Part shown: in pieces, positions 27,567 to 36,217 of the stretch | Position numbering within the stretch: position 1 is the first letter of the stretch | Layout of the letters: each line of letters opens with the position of its first letter | DNA from: Empedobacter sp036647415 | GTDB taxonomy: Bacteria; Bacteroidota; Bacteroidia; Flavobacteriales; Weeksellaceae | NCBI RefSeq assembly: GCF_036647415.1 | Contig: NZ_JAVXKG010000009.1 | Span: 35,376-99,375, forward strand | Length of the DNA stretch: 64,000 nt | Direction: 5' to 3' | Notes under the pieces: model-generated | What the model was told of the DNA's origin: nothing | The model's input: only the letters and a program-made list of their open reading frames with translations | The model's database searches: none | Program-made: the position numbers and the translations under genes

Positions 27567-30116
27567 ATGCTAAATAAAAATTTATCCGAACAAAAATTCC
27601 ACCAAATTGTGGAAAATAAGTTCCAAATTTATAACAGTCTTTTCATGAGCTTACCTTACGAAAAGATGTTGAATATTGGTTCGCTGATTCCATTTTTGTA
27701 CGAAGAAAGTAACAAAGGTTTACCAGAAGGAAAATCTCCAAACGAAATTATTACTAATTTTTTCGAAAAATATACAGATTTAAAAACTGAAAAAGAACAA
27801 ATAGATTTGATGTTCCGCATGATACAATACATCGAGCGCCAAGTTGTTTTGTTTGATAGTATAGAAGATGCTGCTTTTCCTTCGCTACATTCCGAAAACG
27901 AAAAAGGAAGTTTAGAGAGCATTTACCATATTGCTCAATCGCAAGGAAAACTGGAACAAGTTAGAGAACGTATACAAGATTTTACGACAAGAGTTGTATT
28001 TACAGCGCATCCAACGCAATTTTATCCAACAAATGTGCAACAAATTATTCAAGATTTACGCGATGCAATTCAGCAAGATTCGGTTAGTAAAATTGATATG
28101 TTATTGCAACAATTAGGAAAAACGCCATTCATAAACGAAGAAAAACCAACACCTTACGACGAAGCTGTTTCAATTATTTATTACCTTCAAAATGTTTATT
28201 ATCAAACAATTGGACGATTGTATAATGATGTTAATCAATTATTTTTTACAGAAAGTCATCCGCTCAAATCGCCAATTATTCAATTAGGTTTTTGGCCTGG
28301 CGGAGATCGTGACGGAAACCCTTTTGTAACGGCAGAAATCACATGGAAAGTTGCAAGTTTGTTACGCACAAGTATTCTTAAAGTCTATTATAAGCATTTA
28401 AAAATAGTTCAGCGTCGTTTAACTTTCAAGCATGTTTCTCAACCTTTGAAAGAATTAAATGATTTGATTTATAAAAATATGTTCGATGAAAATGGAACAA
28501 TTTATTTGGATGATATCAAATCGAGATTACAGCGAATTCGTACAATTTTGATTGAAGAACACAATAGCACTTTTCTATCTATTTTAGACGATTTCATTAT
28601 GCGTGTAGAAATTTTCGGATTGCATTTTGCGTCTTTAGATATTCGTCAAGATTCCCGTATTCATCAAAAAGTAATCAATCAAATTGTCGAAAAATACACT
28701 GGAATAAATTTAGAAAATGTAACAGAATCAGAAAAAATAGAAATCTTAACAAATCCTCAGTTTATCGCTAAACCAGAAGATTTTGAAGAAGATATTGTAA
28801 TTGATACGATTAAAAATGTTTATCAATTAAAAGATATTCAGAAACGAAATGGTGAAACAGGTGTTAATCGTTACATTATCTCCAATTCTGAAACAATTTT
28901 TGATGTCTTAAATGTTTATGCTTTATTCAAATTTTGTGGTTATCAAGATGAGGAAATTAAGTTTGATATTATGCCACTTTTCGAAACGATTAGAGGTTTA
29001 GATGGCGCAGAAAACACGATGAATAAGTTGTACAATTTACCAATTTATGCCGCTCATTTAGAAAGACGCAACAAGCGTCAATCAATTATGTTAGGATTTT
29101 CGGACGGTACAAAAGACGGTGGTTATATAAAAGCAAATTGGGAAATTTATCGTACAAAAGAAATTCTTTCGGATGTTTCTGACACAAATCAAATCGAAGT
29201 TATTTTCTTTGATGGACGTGGTGGACCGCCTGCGCGTGGTGGTGGAAAAACACACGAGTTTTATGCATCACAAGGTAAAACAATTGCTAATCACGAAATA
29301 CAAATTACCATTCAAGGGCAAACAATTACTTCAAATTACGGAACACTTCCACAAGCCAAATATAATTTTGAACAATTGTACACGGCTGGAATTATTTCGG
29401 ATGTTTTTGCTGCAAATACAAGTCAAATTTCGGTTGAAGAACGAATTTTGATTGATAAATTAGCCAACATTAGTTACAAAAAATACGAAGATCTAAAAGC
29501 GCATCCTTCATTTTTACCTTATTTAGAGAATATGAGTACGCTAAATTATTATGGTAAAACAAATATCGGAAGTCGCCCAAGTAAGCGTGGTGGCGATAAA
29601 AAATTAGAATTTGATGATTTACGTGCCATTCCGTTTGTGGGTTCTTGGAGCCAATTAAAACAAAATATTCCGGGTTATTTTGGCGTTGGAACAGCAATTA
29701 ATGAACTAAAAGAACAAGGTCGATTAGATGATGTAAAAGCATTGTTCAAAAATTCTGGATTCTTCAAAACGTTGATTCAAAATAGTATGATGTCGATGGA
29801 AAAAACGTATTTTCCGTTAACTTCTTACATGAAAGATGATACTGAATATGGTGAATTTTGGAATATTTTGCATGATGAATTTGAATTATCAAAAGCCTTA
29901 TGTTTAGAAATTTCAGGTTATACAGAATTGATGCAAGACGAGCCGCTTAACAAATCTTCGGTACAATTGCGAGAGAAAATTGTCTTGCCTTTATTAACGA
30001 TTCAGCAATTTGCATTAAACAAAATTCACCATGAAAGTGAGTTCAAATCCATTTATGAACAAATCGTAATGCGATCATTATTTGGAAACATTAATGCAAG
30101 TAGAAATTCAGCTTAA
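27567..30116 (+). CDS. ppc: Phosphoenolpyruvate carboxylase
   Basis: This 849-residue enzyme converts phosphoenolpyruvate and bicarbonate to oxaloacetate, refilling the TCA cycle. The catalytic histidine is His148 in VVFTAHPTQ. GFWPGGDRDGNPFV and FFDGRGGPPARGGGKTHEF provide the substrate-binding and mobile loops, and NSMMSMEKTYFPL is the C-terminal conserved region. The usual C-terminal QRxMRNTG-like end is replaced by NASRNSA. Length is slightly below the E. coli enzyme (883). It stands at the head of a plus-strand run with ruvC. Confidence 0.95.
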   Translation: MLNKNLSEQKFHQIVENKFQIYNSLFMSLPYEKMLNIGSLIPFLYEESNKGLPEGKSPNEIITNFFEKYTDLKTEKEQIDLMFRMIQYIERQVVLFDSIEDAAFPSLHSENEKGSLESIYHIAQSQGKLEQVRERIQDFTTRVVFTAHPTQFYPTNVQQIIQDLRDAIQQDSVSKIDMLLQQLGKTPFINEEKPTPYDEAVSIIYYLQNVYYQTIGRLYNDVNQLFFTESHPLKSPIIQLGFWPGGDRDGNPFVTAEITWKVASLLRTSILKVYYKHLKIVQRRLTFKHVSQPLKELNDLIYKNMFDENGTIYLDDIKSRLQRIRTILIEEHNSTFLSILDDFIMRVEIFGLHFASLDIRQDSRIHQKVINQIVEKYTGINLENVTESEKIEILTNPQFIAKPEDFEEDIVIDTIKNVYQLKDIQKRNGETGVNRYIISNSETIFDVLNVYALFKFCGYQDEEIKFDIMPLFETIRGLDGAENTMNKLYNLPIYAAHLERRNKRQSIMLGFSDGTKDGGYIKANWEIYRTKEILSDVSDTNQIEVIFFDGRGGPPARGGGKTHEFYASQGKTIANHEIQITIQGQTITSNYGTLPQAKYNFEQLYTAGIISDVFAANTSQISVEERILIDKLANISYKKYEDLKAHPSFLPYLENMSTLNYYGKTNIGSRPSKRGGDKKLEFDDLRAIPFVGSWSQLKQNIPGYFGVGTAINELKEQGRLDDVKALFKNSGFFKTLIQNSMMSMEKTYFPLTSYMKDDTEYGEFWNILHDEFELSKALCLEISGYTELMQDEPLNKSSVQLREKIVLPLLTIQQFALNKIHHESEFKSIYEQIVMRSLFGNINASRNSA

Positions 30117-30145
30117 TCTAAAAATATCTTAATACCTTCGCATTG

Positions 30146-30706
30146 ATGGAAAAGATTATTTTGGGTATAGATCCTGGAACATTGGTGATGGGTTTTGGGC
30201 TGATCGAGGTAAAAAACAACAAAATAAAACTAATTACTTTAGACGAATTATTGTTGCATAAATTACCCAATCAACAAACAAAATTGAAGAAGATTTTCGA
30301 GAAAACTTTGGCAATTATAGACCAATATCATCCTGATGAATTGGCCATCGAAGCACAATTTTTTGGCGTTAATGTACAGTCAATGCTAAAACTTGGTCGT
30401 GCGCAAGGCGTTTGTATTGCAGCTTGTTTGCATCGTGATATGCCTGTTACGGAATATGCGCCCAAAAAAGTGAAAATGGCAATTACGGGTAATGGTAATG
30501 CCTCAAAAGAACAAGTTGCTGGGATGTTGCAACATTTGTTGGGACTGAAAGAAATTCCGAAACGTTTGGATGCTACAGATGGTCTTGCAGTAGCGGTTTG
30601 TCATCACCTGAACTCTGGAAAAACATCATCAAGTTCGACTAAAACAACAAAATCAAGTTCGACTTGGGATGCTTTTGTAAAAAATAATCCGAATAGAACA
30701 AAATAA
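30146..30706 (+). CDS. ruvC: Crossover junction endodeoxyribonuclease RuvC
   Basis: RuvC resolves Holliday junctions together with RuvAB. I use the ATG at 30146; a TTG one codon earlier is possible. Four acidic/His catalytic positions are visible: GIDPGT near residue 8, LAIEAQFFG near residue 66, and DATDGLAVAVCHH near 140. A Ser/Thr-rich tail (KTSSSSTKTTKSSSTWD) extends the usual family end. The gene starts 29 bases after ppc. TACCTTCG 8 bases upstream of the ATG resembles a -7 element, which would give a nearly leaderless transcript. Confidence 0.95.
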   Translation: MEKIILGIDPGTLVMGFGLIEVKNNKIKLITLDELLLHKLPNQQTKLKKIFEKTLAIIDQYHPDELAIEAQFFGVNVQSMLKLGRAQGVCIAACLHRDMPVTEYAPKKVKMAITGNGNASKEQVAGMLQHLLGLKEIPKRLDATDGLAVAVCHHLNSGKTSSSSTKTTKSSSTWDAFVKNNPNRTK

Positions 30707-30764
30707 AATATATTTGTATTAGAAATGATTTATAAAATTATTTCGTATTAATTAAAACTATCAA

Positions 30765-31823
30765 ATGAAAAAATATTTCATCGTTGCCTCTGTTTGTGCA
30801 ACTATTTGCGGGTCGTTGTTTATTTCTTGTAAAGATAATAACGCAAAAAATAATACGGCGATTACAGAAATCGTTTCGAAAATTGAACAAAATAAATACA
30901 AAATTGGCGACAAAATTAGTATTCCGACAACAAACCTTGAAGGAATTACAAAAGTTGTTGTTTCTGTAGATGAACAGGAAGTTCCTACAGATTTTACTAT
31001 TGACGGAAAGAAAATTGGTTTAGGAAATCATACCGTTAATGTAAAATTCTTTAAAGGAGAAGAAGAAACAAATTCGCGCGATTTTACTTTTGTAGTTTAT
31101 GCAAACGAGCCTGCTGCACAATGGAATTATGAAATTGTGGGTACTTATCCTCATAATCCTGATTATTTTACACAAGGTTTTTACTTCAAAAATGGAGATA
31201 TTTACGAGGGAACAGGACTTCGCGAAGGTAAAACTCGTTTGATAAAATATAAATTAGGCGCAACAGAACCGACAAAATTATATCAAATAAAAGATGATGT
31301 TTTTGGTGAAGGAATTACAGAATTAGATGGTTCTATTTATCAATTAACGTGGCAAGATCGTGCAATTTATAAATATGATTTAGATTTTAATCAAATTGCA
31401 AAACTTGATATGCCAAGTCAAGTTATAGAAGGTTGGGGAATTACAACAATTGGTAACGAATTAGCTATTTCAGAAGGTTCTCAACGTATTCATTTCTTTG
31501 ATAAAGATTTAAAATATTTAAGAACTGTGCAAGCTTTTGACAATACACAACCGTACAGTTATTTGAATGAAATTGAATATCACGACGGATTAATTTACGC
31601 AAATGTTTACTTAAAATCTGGACACGCCGATAATAGTAATATTGTGGTGATAGATCCGCAAACGGGCGCTGTAAAAGGAGAGTTTAACTTTGCAGAATTG
31701 AAAGGAAAACAAGGAAATCCACAAGCGCAAGAATTGAACGGAATTGCCTTTAAAGACAACGGAAATATGTTATTAACTGGTAAAAACTGGGACAAAATTT
31801 TTGAAGTGAAGATTAAGAAGTAA
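30765..31823 (+). CDS. Glutaminyl-peptide cyclotransferase, lipoprotein
   Basis: The 352-residue protein has a lipoprotein signal (CGSLFISCKDNN, lipobox ISC), a beta domain of about 90 residues, and then a five-bladed-propeller glutamine cyclotransferase domain. The latter shows YPHNPDYFTQGFYFKNGDIYEGTGLREGKT, LTWQDRAIYKYD, EGWGITTIG and LNEIEYHDGLIYANVY. Such enzymes turn N-terminal glutamine of exported proteins into pyroglutamate; in this phylum signal-peptide cleavage often leaves glutamine first. A TATATTTG element at 30709-30716 could serve as its -7 box. A strong terminator follows. Confidence 0.88.
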   Translation: MKKYFIVASVCATICGSLFISCKDNNAKNNTAITEIVSKIEQNKYKIGDKISIPTTNLEGITKVVVSVDEQEVPTDFTIDGKKIGLGNHTVNVKFFKGEEETNSRDFTFVVYANEPAAQWNYEIVGTYPHNPDYFTQGFYFKNGDIYEGTGLREGKTRLIKYKLGATEPTKLYQIKDDVFGEGITELDGSIYQLTWQDRAIYKYDLDFNQIAKLDMPSQVIEGWGITTIGNELAISEGSQRIHFFDKDLKYLRTVQAFDNTQPYSYLNEIEYHDGLIYANVYLKSGHADNSNIVVIDPQTGAVKGEFNFAELKGKQGNPQAQELNGIAFKDNGNMLLTGKNWDKIFEVKIKK

Positions 31824-31844
31824 TTTACTTACTAAATAAAACAA

Positions 31845-31877
31845 AAAGCTCGATCTGCAAAATCGAGCTTTTCTTTT
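31845..31877. terminator. Terminator after the cyclotransferase gene
   Basis: AAAGCTCGAT pairs with ATCGAGCTTTT over a 7-base loop, followed by T-rich DNA. Convergent genes lie on both sides. Confidence 0.87.
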
Positions 31878-31924
31878 CAAAAATCATCTAAAAAAATTAT
31901 AAGTAAAATTTTGGTTGTGGAAAA

Positions 31925-32422
31925 TTATAACCAAAATTGATCTTTCCAATCTGTGTTTGTTAAAAGTGAACTAAATTGATCTTTAATTTCTTTTAATCTA
32001 CGTTGTGTTGCGTTTTTTTCAAATTCGGAAAACAATTGTTTTTCCTCAAATCTGATGTGCAAATCCAATTCTTCTTCAATATAAATCAAGCTTTTCATTG
32101 GATTTTTAGTGTCTATTTTGAATAAACGTTTTATTCTTCTATGTTCTTTCAATGCTCTTTTTACCAGATAATGCTCCTCATCTAACAGCGTAAAAAGATA
32201 ATTTTCTTCTATCTCAAATTTCTTTAACAAAATATTTTCTCCATACCAATTTACATAATCTACTATGCGTTGTATTTCTATGCCTTTATCAATACCTGCA
32301 CGTATATTCCAACAAAAAAACAATGTTTTGTGGTGTCTTTCACAAGCTTCATTCAGTTTCAAACCAACATTATAAGTTGAATTAGAAAGATTGACTTGTG
32401 GCACATCGATAGTTAATTTCAT
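31925..32422 (-). CDS. Hemerythrin domain-containing protein
   Basis: This 165-residue all-helical protein has hemerythrin-like metal ligand spacing. It shows CERHHKTLFF near residue 30, EENYLFTLLDEEHYLVKRALKEH in the middle and LDLHIRFEEKQLFSEFE near residue 130, offering His and Glu for a di-iron site. It lacks the N-terminal ScdA domain of YtfE/RIC. It sits 75 bases downstream of an Rrf2 regulator on the same strand, which suggests a role in nitric oxide or oxidative stress. That role is inferred from context. Confidence 0.8.
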   Translation of the reverse strand: MKLTIDVPQVNLSNSTYNVGLKLNEACERHHKTLFFCWNIRAGIDKGIEIQRIVDYVNWYGENILLKKFEIEENYLFTLLDEEHYLVKRALKEHRRIKRLFKIDTKNPMKSLIYIEEELDLHIRFEEKQLFSEFEKNATQRRLKEIKDQFSSLLTNTDWKDQFWL

Positions 32423-32497
32423 GGTATGATTATTTAAATTATTTTTAATTCGGATATTCGGATATTTTTATCTTATTTATTAAGAATTTTTTTTTTT

Positions 32498-32932
32498 TTA
32501 ATGTTTTAAGAAAGCTAAACCTTTTTCTATATCATCTATCAAATTAAACATTGACGTCTGCTCTACCATTTTTCTCAAATCATTACGAATTTCAAACACA
32601 CGACTATGTAAAGCACATGGTTTTTTAGCATCACATTCTACCAAACCCAAAATACAGCTATGATATAAACCATCGCCATCTATTGCTTTGATAATATGCA
32701 CTAATTTTAATTCATTCAAATGATCTGGATCCATCTCAAAACCTCCCATTTTCCCTTTTACAGAAGCAATTACATTAGATCTTACCAATTGTTGCAAAAT
32801 TTTTGCCGTATACGCTTCTGGAGAATTAATTGAGTTTGAAATTTGCTTAAGATTTACTCGTTTTCCTGCAACAGATTCTTGTGCAATAAATACACAAGCC
32901 TTAATTCCATATTCGCACGCTTTTGAAAACAT
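32498..32932 (-). CDS. Rrf2 family transcriptional regulator (NsrR/IscR-like)
   Basis: The 144-residue protein has an N-terminal winged helix (residues 1-75: MFSKACEYGIKACVFIA, then SPEAYTAKILQQLVRSNVIASVKGKMGGF). Three cysteines follow at C93, C100 and C106, which match the Fe-S ligand cluster of Rrf2 sensors. It probably senses nitric oxide, iron-sulphur status or redox and controls the adjacent hemerythrin gene. Whether it is NsrR proper cannot be told. The intergenic space of 32423-32497 is AT-rich with a run of 11-12 T. Confidence 0.87.
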   Translation of the reverse strand: MFSKACEYGIKACVFIAQESVAGKRVNLKQISNSINSPEAYTAKILQQLVRSNVIASVKGKMGGFEMDPDHLNELKLVHIIKAIDGDGLYHSCILGLVECDAKKPCALHSRVFEIRNDLRKMVEQTSMFNLIDDIEKGLAFLKH

Positions 32933-33017
32933 TCTATTTTAACTTTCTTAATTATAGTTCAAATATACGATTTATTTTAAATCGGACAAATCTATCTTCA
33001 TTAAATTTTAAGAAATA

Positions 33018-33047
33018 AAAAAACCACTCAAAAATTTGAGTGGTTTA
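33018..33047 (-). terminator. Terminator of the prs-rplY operon
   Basis: AAACCACTC pairs with GAGTGGTTT. On the minus strand a run of seven T follows. Located 24 bases past the rplY stop. Confidence 0.85.
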
Positions 33048-33070
33048 ATTTTATGATGTTAAATCAGAAA

Positions 33071-33652
33071 TTAATCTTCATCTTCGTCTTGCGTATCTTT
33101 AACAGCATTACGAGAAGTACGGATAGCCACTACTACTGCGTTGTCTGGATGTGCAAATGTGTAGTTTTCATTTTTCAATGATTCTACATACATTTTGTGA
33201 CCAATTCTCATTGGTGTGATATCGATAACGATTTCATCTGGTAAGTTTGCAGGAATAGCACGAACTTTTAATTTACGCATGTTGAAACGTAAAACCCCTC
33301 CAACTACTAAACCACGAGCACGACCTACTAAACGAACTGGAACTTCCATTGTTACTGGTTTGTCGTCGTTTAATTGATAAAAATCTACGTGTAAAATTTT
33401 ATCAGTAACTGGGTGAAATTGGATATCTTGTAAGATAGCTTGAACTTTTGTTCCGTCAGCTAACTCGATAGAAGCTGTGTGAGCATCTGGTGTATAAACT
33501 AAACCTTTGAATGCTTTTTCATCAGCTGAAAAGTGGATAGGCTCTCCTGAACCATAAACCACACAAGGTACTTGTTCAGCATTACGTAGGTTACGTGTTG
33601 CCACTTTACCTAAGTCTTCTCTTTTTACACCTTGAATTGTAATTGACTTCAT
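33071..33652 (-). CDS. rplY: 50S ribosomal protein L25/general stress protein Ctc
   Basis: At 193 residues this is the long (Ctc-type) L25: an N-terminal 5S-rRNA-binding domain (VPCVVYGSGEPIHFSADEKAFKGLVY and QDIQFHPVTDKILHVDFYQL) plus a C-terminal beta domain (VGGVLRFNMRKLKVRAIP). It ends with an acidic tail DTQDEDED. It follows prs by 44 bases, the same prs-ctc order as in many bacteria, so the two are probably co-transcribed. Confidence 0.95.
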   Translation of the reverse strand: MKSITIQGVKREDLGKVATRNLRNAEQVPCVVYGSGEPIHFSADEKAFKGLVYTPDAHTASIELADGTKVQAILQDIQFHPVTDKILHVDFYQLNDDKPVTMEVPVRLVGRARGLVVGGVLRFNMRKLKVRAIPANLPDEIVIDITPMRIGHKMYVESLKNENYTFAHPDNAVVVAIRTSRNAVKDTQDEDED

Positions 33653-33696
33653 AATATAATATTTAATAAAAATTTATTTAATTCAATCTTAACCTA

Positions 33697-34632
33697 TTAA
33701 ATAACAAAACGTTGACTAATAGATTTGTTGCTATGTACTAAATGCATAACATCAGCAAAAAGCGGAGCGCAAGATAATACTTTTATTTTAGAAACAGAAT
33801 TATTTTTTAATGGAATACTATCAGTTACAGCAATTTCGTCTAACATAGAGTTCTCAAGACGCTCGTATGCTGGTCCAGAAAGTACAGCATGCGTAGCGAT
33901 AGCACGTACAGATTTTGCTCCTTTAGACATAATAAGCTCAGCTGCTTTGGCTAAAGTTCCTGCAGTATCAATCATATCATCTACCAAAATAACATTTTTA
34001 CCTGCTACATCACCAATCAACATCATACTATCAACTTGGTTTGCGACCTTACGTTCTTTGTGACAAATTACAATATCAGCACTTAAATATTTTGCGTACG
34101 TATTAGCACGTTTTGCACCTCCCATATCTGGAGAAGCAATACAAATATTATCTAATCCTAATCCTTTTATATACTCAACAAAAATTGTTGAAGCAAATAA
34201 ATGATCTACAGGCACTTCAAAAAATCCTTGAATTTGATCAGCATGTAAATCCATTGTCATTACACGAGTAGCACCAGCTGTCATTAACATTTTTGCGACC
34301 AATTTGGCTCCAATTGGTACACGAGGAGCATCTTTACGATCTTGACGAGCAAATCCGAAATAAGGAATAACCGCTGTGATACTTCTTGCCGATGCACGTT
34401 TAGCTGCATCACACATTAATAACAATTCCATTAAATTATCATTTGGTTGCATAGTAGAACCAATTAAGAAAACGCGTGCTCCACGAATAGGTTGTTCGAA
34501 AGCGGGTACGAATTCACCATCACTAAACTCGACGATTTTTGATTTACCAAGTTCTTGACCATATTGATCAGCAATTTTTGTTGCCAATTCTATTGATCCT
34601 CTAGTTGCGAAAAGAAATGCAGATTGTTCCAT
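33697..34632 (-). CDS. prs: Ribose-phosphate pyrophosphokinase
   Basis: The 311-residue enzyme makes PRPP from ribose 5-phosphate and ATP for nucleotide, histidine and NAD synthesis. Motifs: DGEFVPAF, FGFARQDRKDAPRVPIGAKL (ATP loop), VMTMDLHADQIQGFF, and the PRPP loop NVILVDDMIDTAGTLAKAAE. Length is usual for class I enzymes. It is the first gene of a two-gene unit with rplY. Confidence 0.97.
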   Translation of the reverse strand: MEQSAFLFATRGSIELATKIADQYGQELGKSKIVEFSDGEFVPAFEQPIRGARVFLIGSTMQPNDNLMELLLMCDAAKRASARSITAVIPYFGFARQDRKDAPRVPIGAKLVAKMLMTAGATRVMTMDLHADQIQGFFEVPVDHLFASTIFVEYIKGLGLDNICIASPDMGGAKRANTYAKYLSADIVICHKERKVANQVDSMMLIGDVAGKNVILVDDMIDTAGTLAKAAELIMSKGAKSVRAIATHAVLSGPAYERLENSMLDEIAVTDSIPLKNNSVSKIKVLSCAPLFADVMHLVHSNKSISQRFVI

Positions 34633-34656
34633 TGTTTTGTTTGGGAATTAATTATG

Positions 34657-34664
34657 CAAAATTA
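34657..34664 (-). promoter_or_regulatory. Candidate -7 element upstream of prs
   Basis: On the minus strand TAATTTTG matches TANNTTTG, 24 bases before the prs start codon. No well-spaced -33 element is evident. Confidence 0.4.
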
Positions 34665-34825
34665 ATTGAAATGAATCAAAAAATAAAGAAAATTCGTAAA
34701 ATTTAATTTTAGGCACGATGTTTGAAAAATGATTAAAACGTAATGCTTGTTTGTCTTAATATGATATTTGTTATGTTAAAGTGTTTTTTAACACATAAAA
34801 CCAGCAATACAACATTAAAGTATAA

Positions 34826-34833
34826 TAGTTTTG
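34826..34833 (+). promoter_or_regulatory. Candidate -7 element upstream of the OmpA-family gene
   Basis: TAGTTTTG fits the TANNTTTG consensus and lies 17 bases before the chosen ATG at 34851. This also supports the internal start over the longer frame, because transcription would begin after the upstream ATG. Confidence 0.45.
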
Positions 34834-34850
34834 TATTTAAATATATCCTC

Positions 34851-36113
34851 ATGAAAAAGATTTCATACCTATTAAGTATAATTGGATTAGGAATTTTTGC
34901 ACAAGCGCAAGAAGTTACTGAAACAGTTAGTAATGATTACAACAAATGGTCTATCGAGGCCAACGGTGGTGCTGTAAAAGCTAGAAAAGCATTTGCACCT
35001 GGTTATTATTCAGAAACTCCAAGTTTTTTCCACGCTGATTTTGGTGTTCGTTATATGTTTAACAACAAATTCGGTTTAAAATTAGATGGTGGTTATGACC
35101 GCATCAAAGAAGGAGAAGATGTTACAAGATTCAAATCTAACTACTACAGAGTAGATTTACAAGGAGTTGTAAATATTGGTCGTGTTTTAAATTTTGAAAC
35201 ATGGACAAATAGAATTGGATTATTAGCACATGGTGGTGCTGGTGTTTCAATAATGAATAACGGCGCAACTGATGGTGCTAATGGTAAAGTTATTGATGAC
35301 AATGATAACATGGTTAATGTTATGGCTGGTTTAACACCACAATTAAGATTAACTGATCGTGTTGTATTAACAGGAGATGTTTCTTATGTTAGAAATATTC
35401 GTCAAAACGTAACTTTTGATGGTACATCAACAACTTCAGGTTCAGGATTTGGAGGTGAAATTTGGAACGCTACTTTAGGTTTAACTTTCTACTTAGGAAA
35501 AAACCAAAAACATGCTGACTGGGTTTACGAACCAACTCGTTCTGACTTAGAAGATCGTATTGCTAATATCGAACAAATGTTGAAAGATACTGATGGAGAT
35601 GGTGTTGCTGATTACTTAGATCAAGAGCCAGATTCAGCTCCAGGAGCAGTTGTAGATACTAAAGGTGTTACAATTGACCACAACGGAAATGGTATTCCAG
35701 ATAATATTGAAGAATACATTAAACAAAATGCTGGTGGAAATACAACTATCGTTAACGATGCTGATTTCTTAGAGCAAATGATTAACAGTGGTATTATCAA
35801 CGTATATTTCGATTACAACTCTGATAAACCATACCAACAATCAGTTGGAGGTATCAAATTTGTATCTGAATTCTTAAAAGCTAAACCAAATGCTCAAATC
35901 GATATCTTAGGATTTGCTGATCCTGTAGGTGGTGATTCTTTTAACAAAGATTTGTCTCGTAGAAGAGCAGAAAACGTAAAAGCACTTTTAGTTAGTCAAG
36001 GTGCTAATGCATCTCAATTAAATACAGTTGCAGAAGGAGAAGATAAAGAATTTAAAAATTCTCAAGTTTCATCTCATCAATTAGCAAGAAGAGTTGTTTT
36101 CAGAGTAAAATAA
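34851..36113 (+). CDS. OmpA family outer membrane protein
   Basis: I start at 34851 (MKKISYLLSIIGLGIFAQAQ, a good signal peptide); an open frame extends upstream to 34743 without signal features. The 420-residue precursor has an N-terminal beta-barrel of about 200 residues. A linker with calcium-type repeats follows (DTDGDGVADYLDQ and DHNGNGIPDNIEEY), then a C-terminal OmpA peptidoglycan-binding domain (INVYFDYNSDKPY, DILGFADPVGGDSFNKDLSRRR). It likely connects outer membrane and peptidoglycan and is often abundant. Codon use looks like that of a highly expressed gene. Confidence 0.93.
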   Translation: MKKISYLLSIIGLGIFAQAQEVTETVSNDYNKWSIEANGGAVKARKAFAPGYYSETPSFFHADFGVRYMFNNKFGLKLDGGYDRIKEGEDVTRFKSNYYRVDLQGVVNIGRVLNFETWTNRIGLLAHGGAGVSIMNNGATDGANGKVIDDNDNMVNVMAGLTPQLRLTDRVVLTGDVSYVRNIRQNVTFDGTSTTSGSGFGGEIWNATLGLTFYLGKNQKHADWVYEPTRSDLEDRIANIEQMLKDTDGDGVADYLDQEPDSAPGAVVDTKGVTIDHNGNGIPDNIEEYIKQNAGGNTTIVNDADFLEQMINSGIINVYFDYNSDKPYQQSVGGIKFVSEFLKAKPNAQIDILGFADPVGGDSFNKDLSRRRAENVKALLVSQGANASQLNTVAEGEDKEFKNSQVSSHQLARRVVFRVK

Positions 36114-36135
36114 TTTTTTGTTAAATAAAAATCTT

Positions 36136-36187
36136 AATCAGGAATAGATTTCTCTTATAAAAGGGGTTCTATTTCTGATTTTTTTTT
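36136..36187 (+). terminator. Terminator of the OmpA-family gene
   Basis: AATCAGGAATAGA pairs with TCTATTTCTGATT (one G-T pair) over a 19-base loop, and eight or more T follow. Confidence 0.82.
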
Positions 36188-36217
36188 ATATTTACATTTA
36201 CTTAATATACTATAGAA

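Noticed and set aside
34743..34850. Upstream extension of the OmpA-family frame
   Set aside because: The added 36 residues have no signal-peptide character and the internal ATG starts a typical signal sequence.
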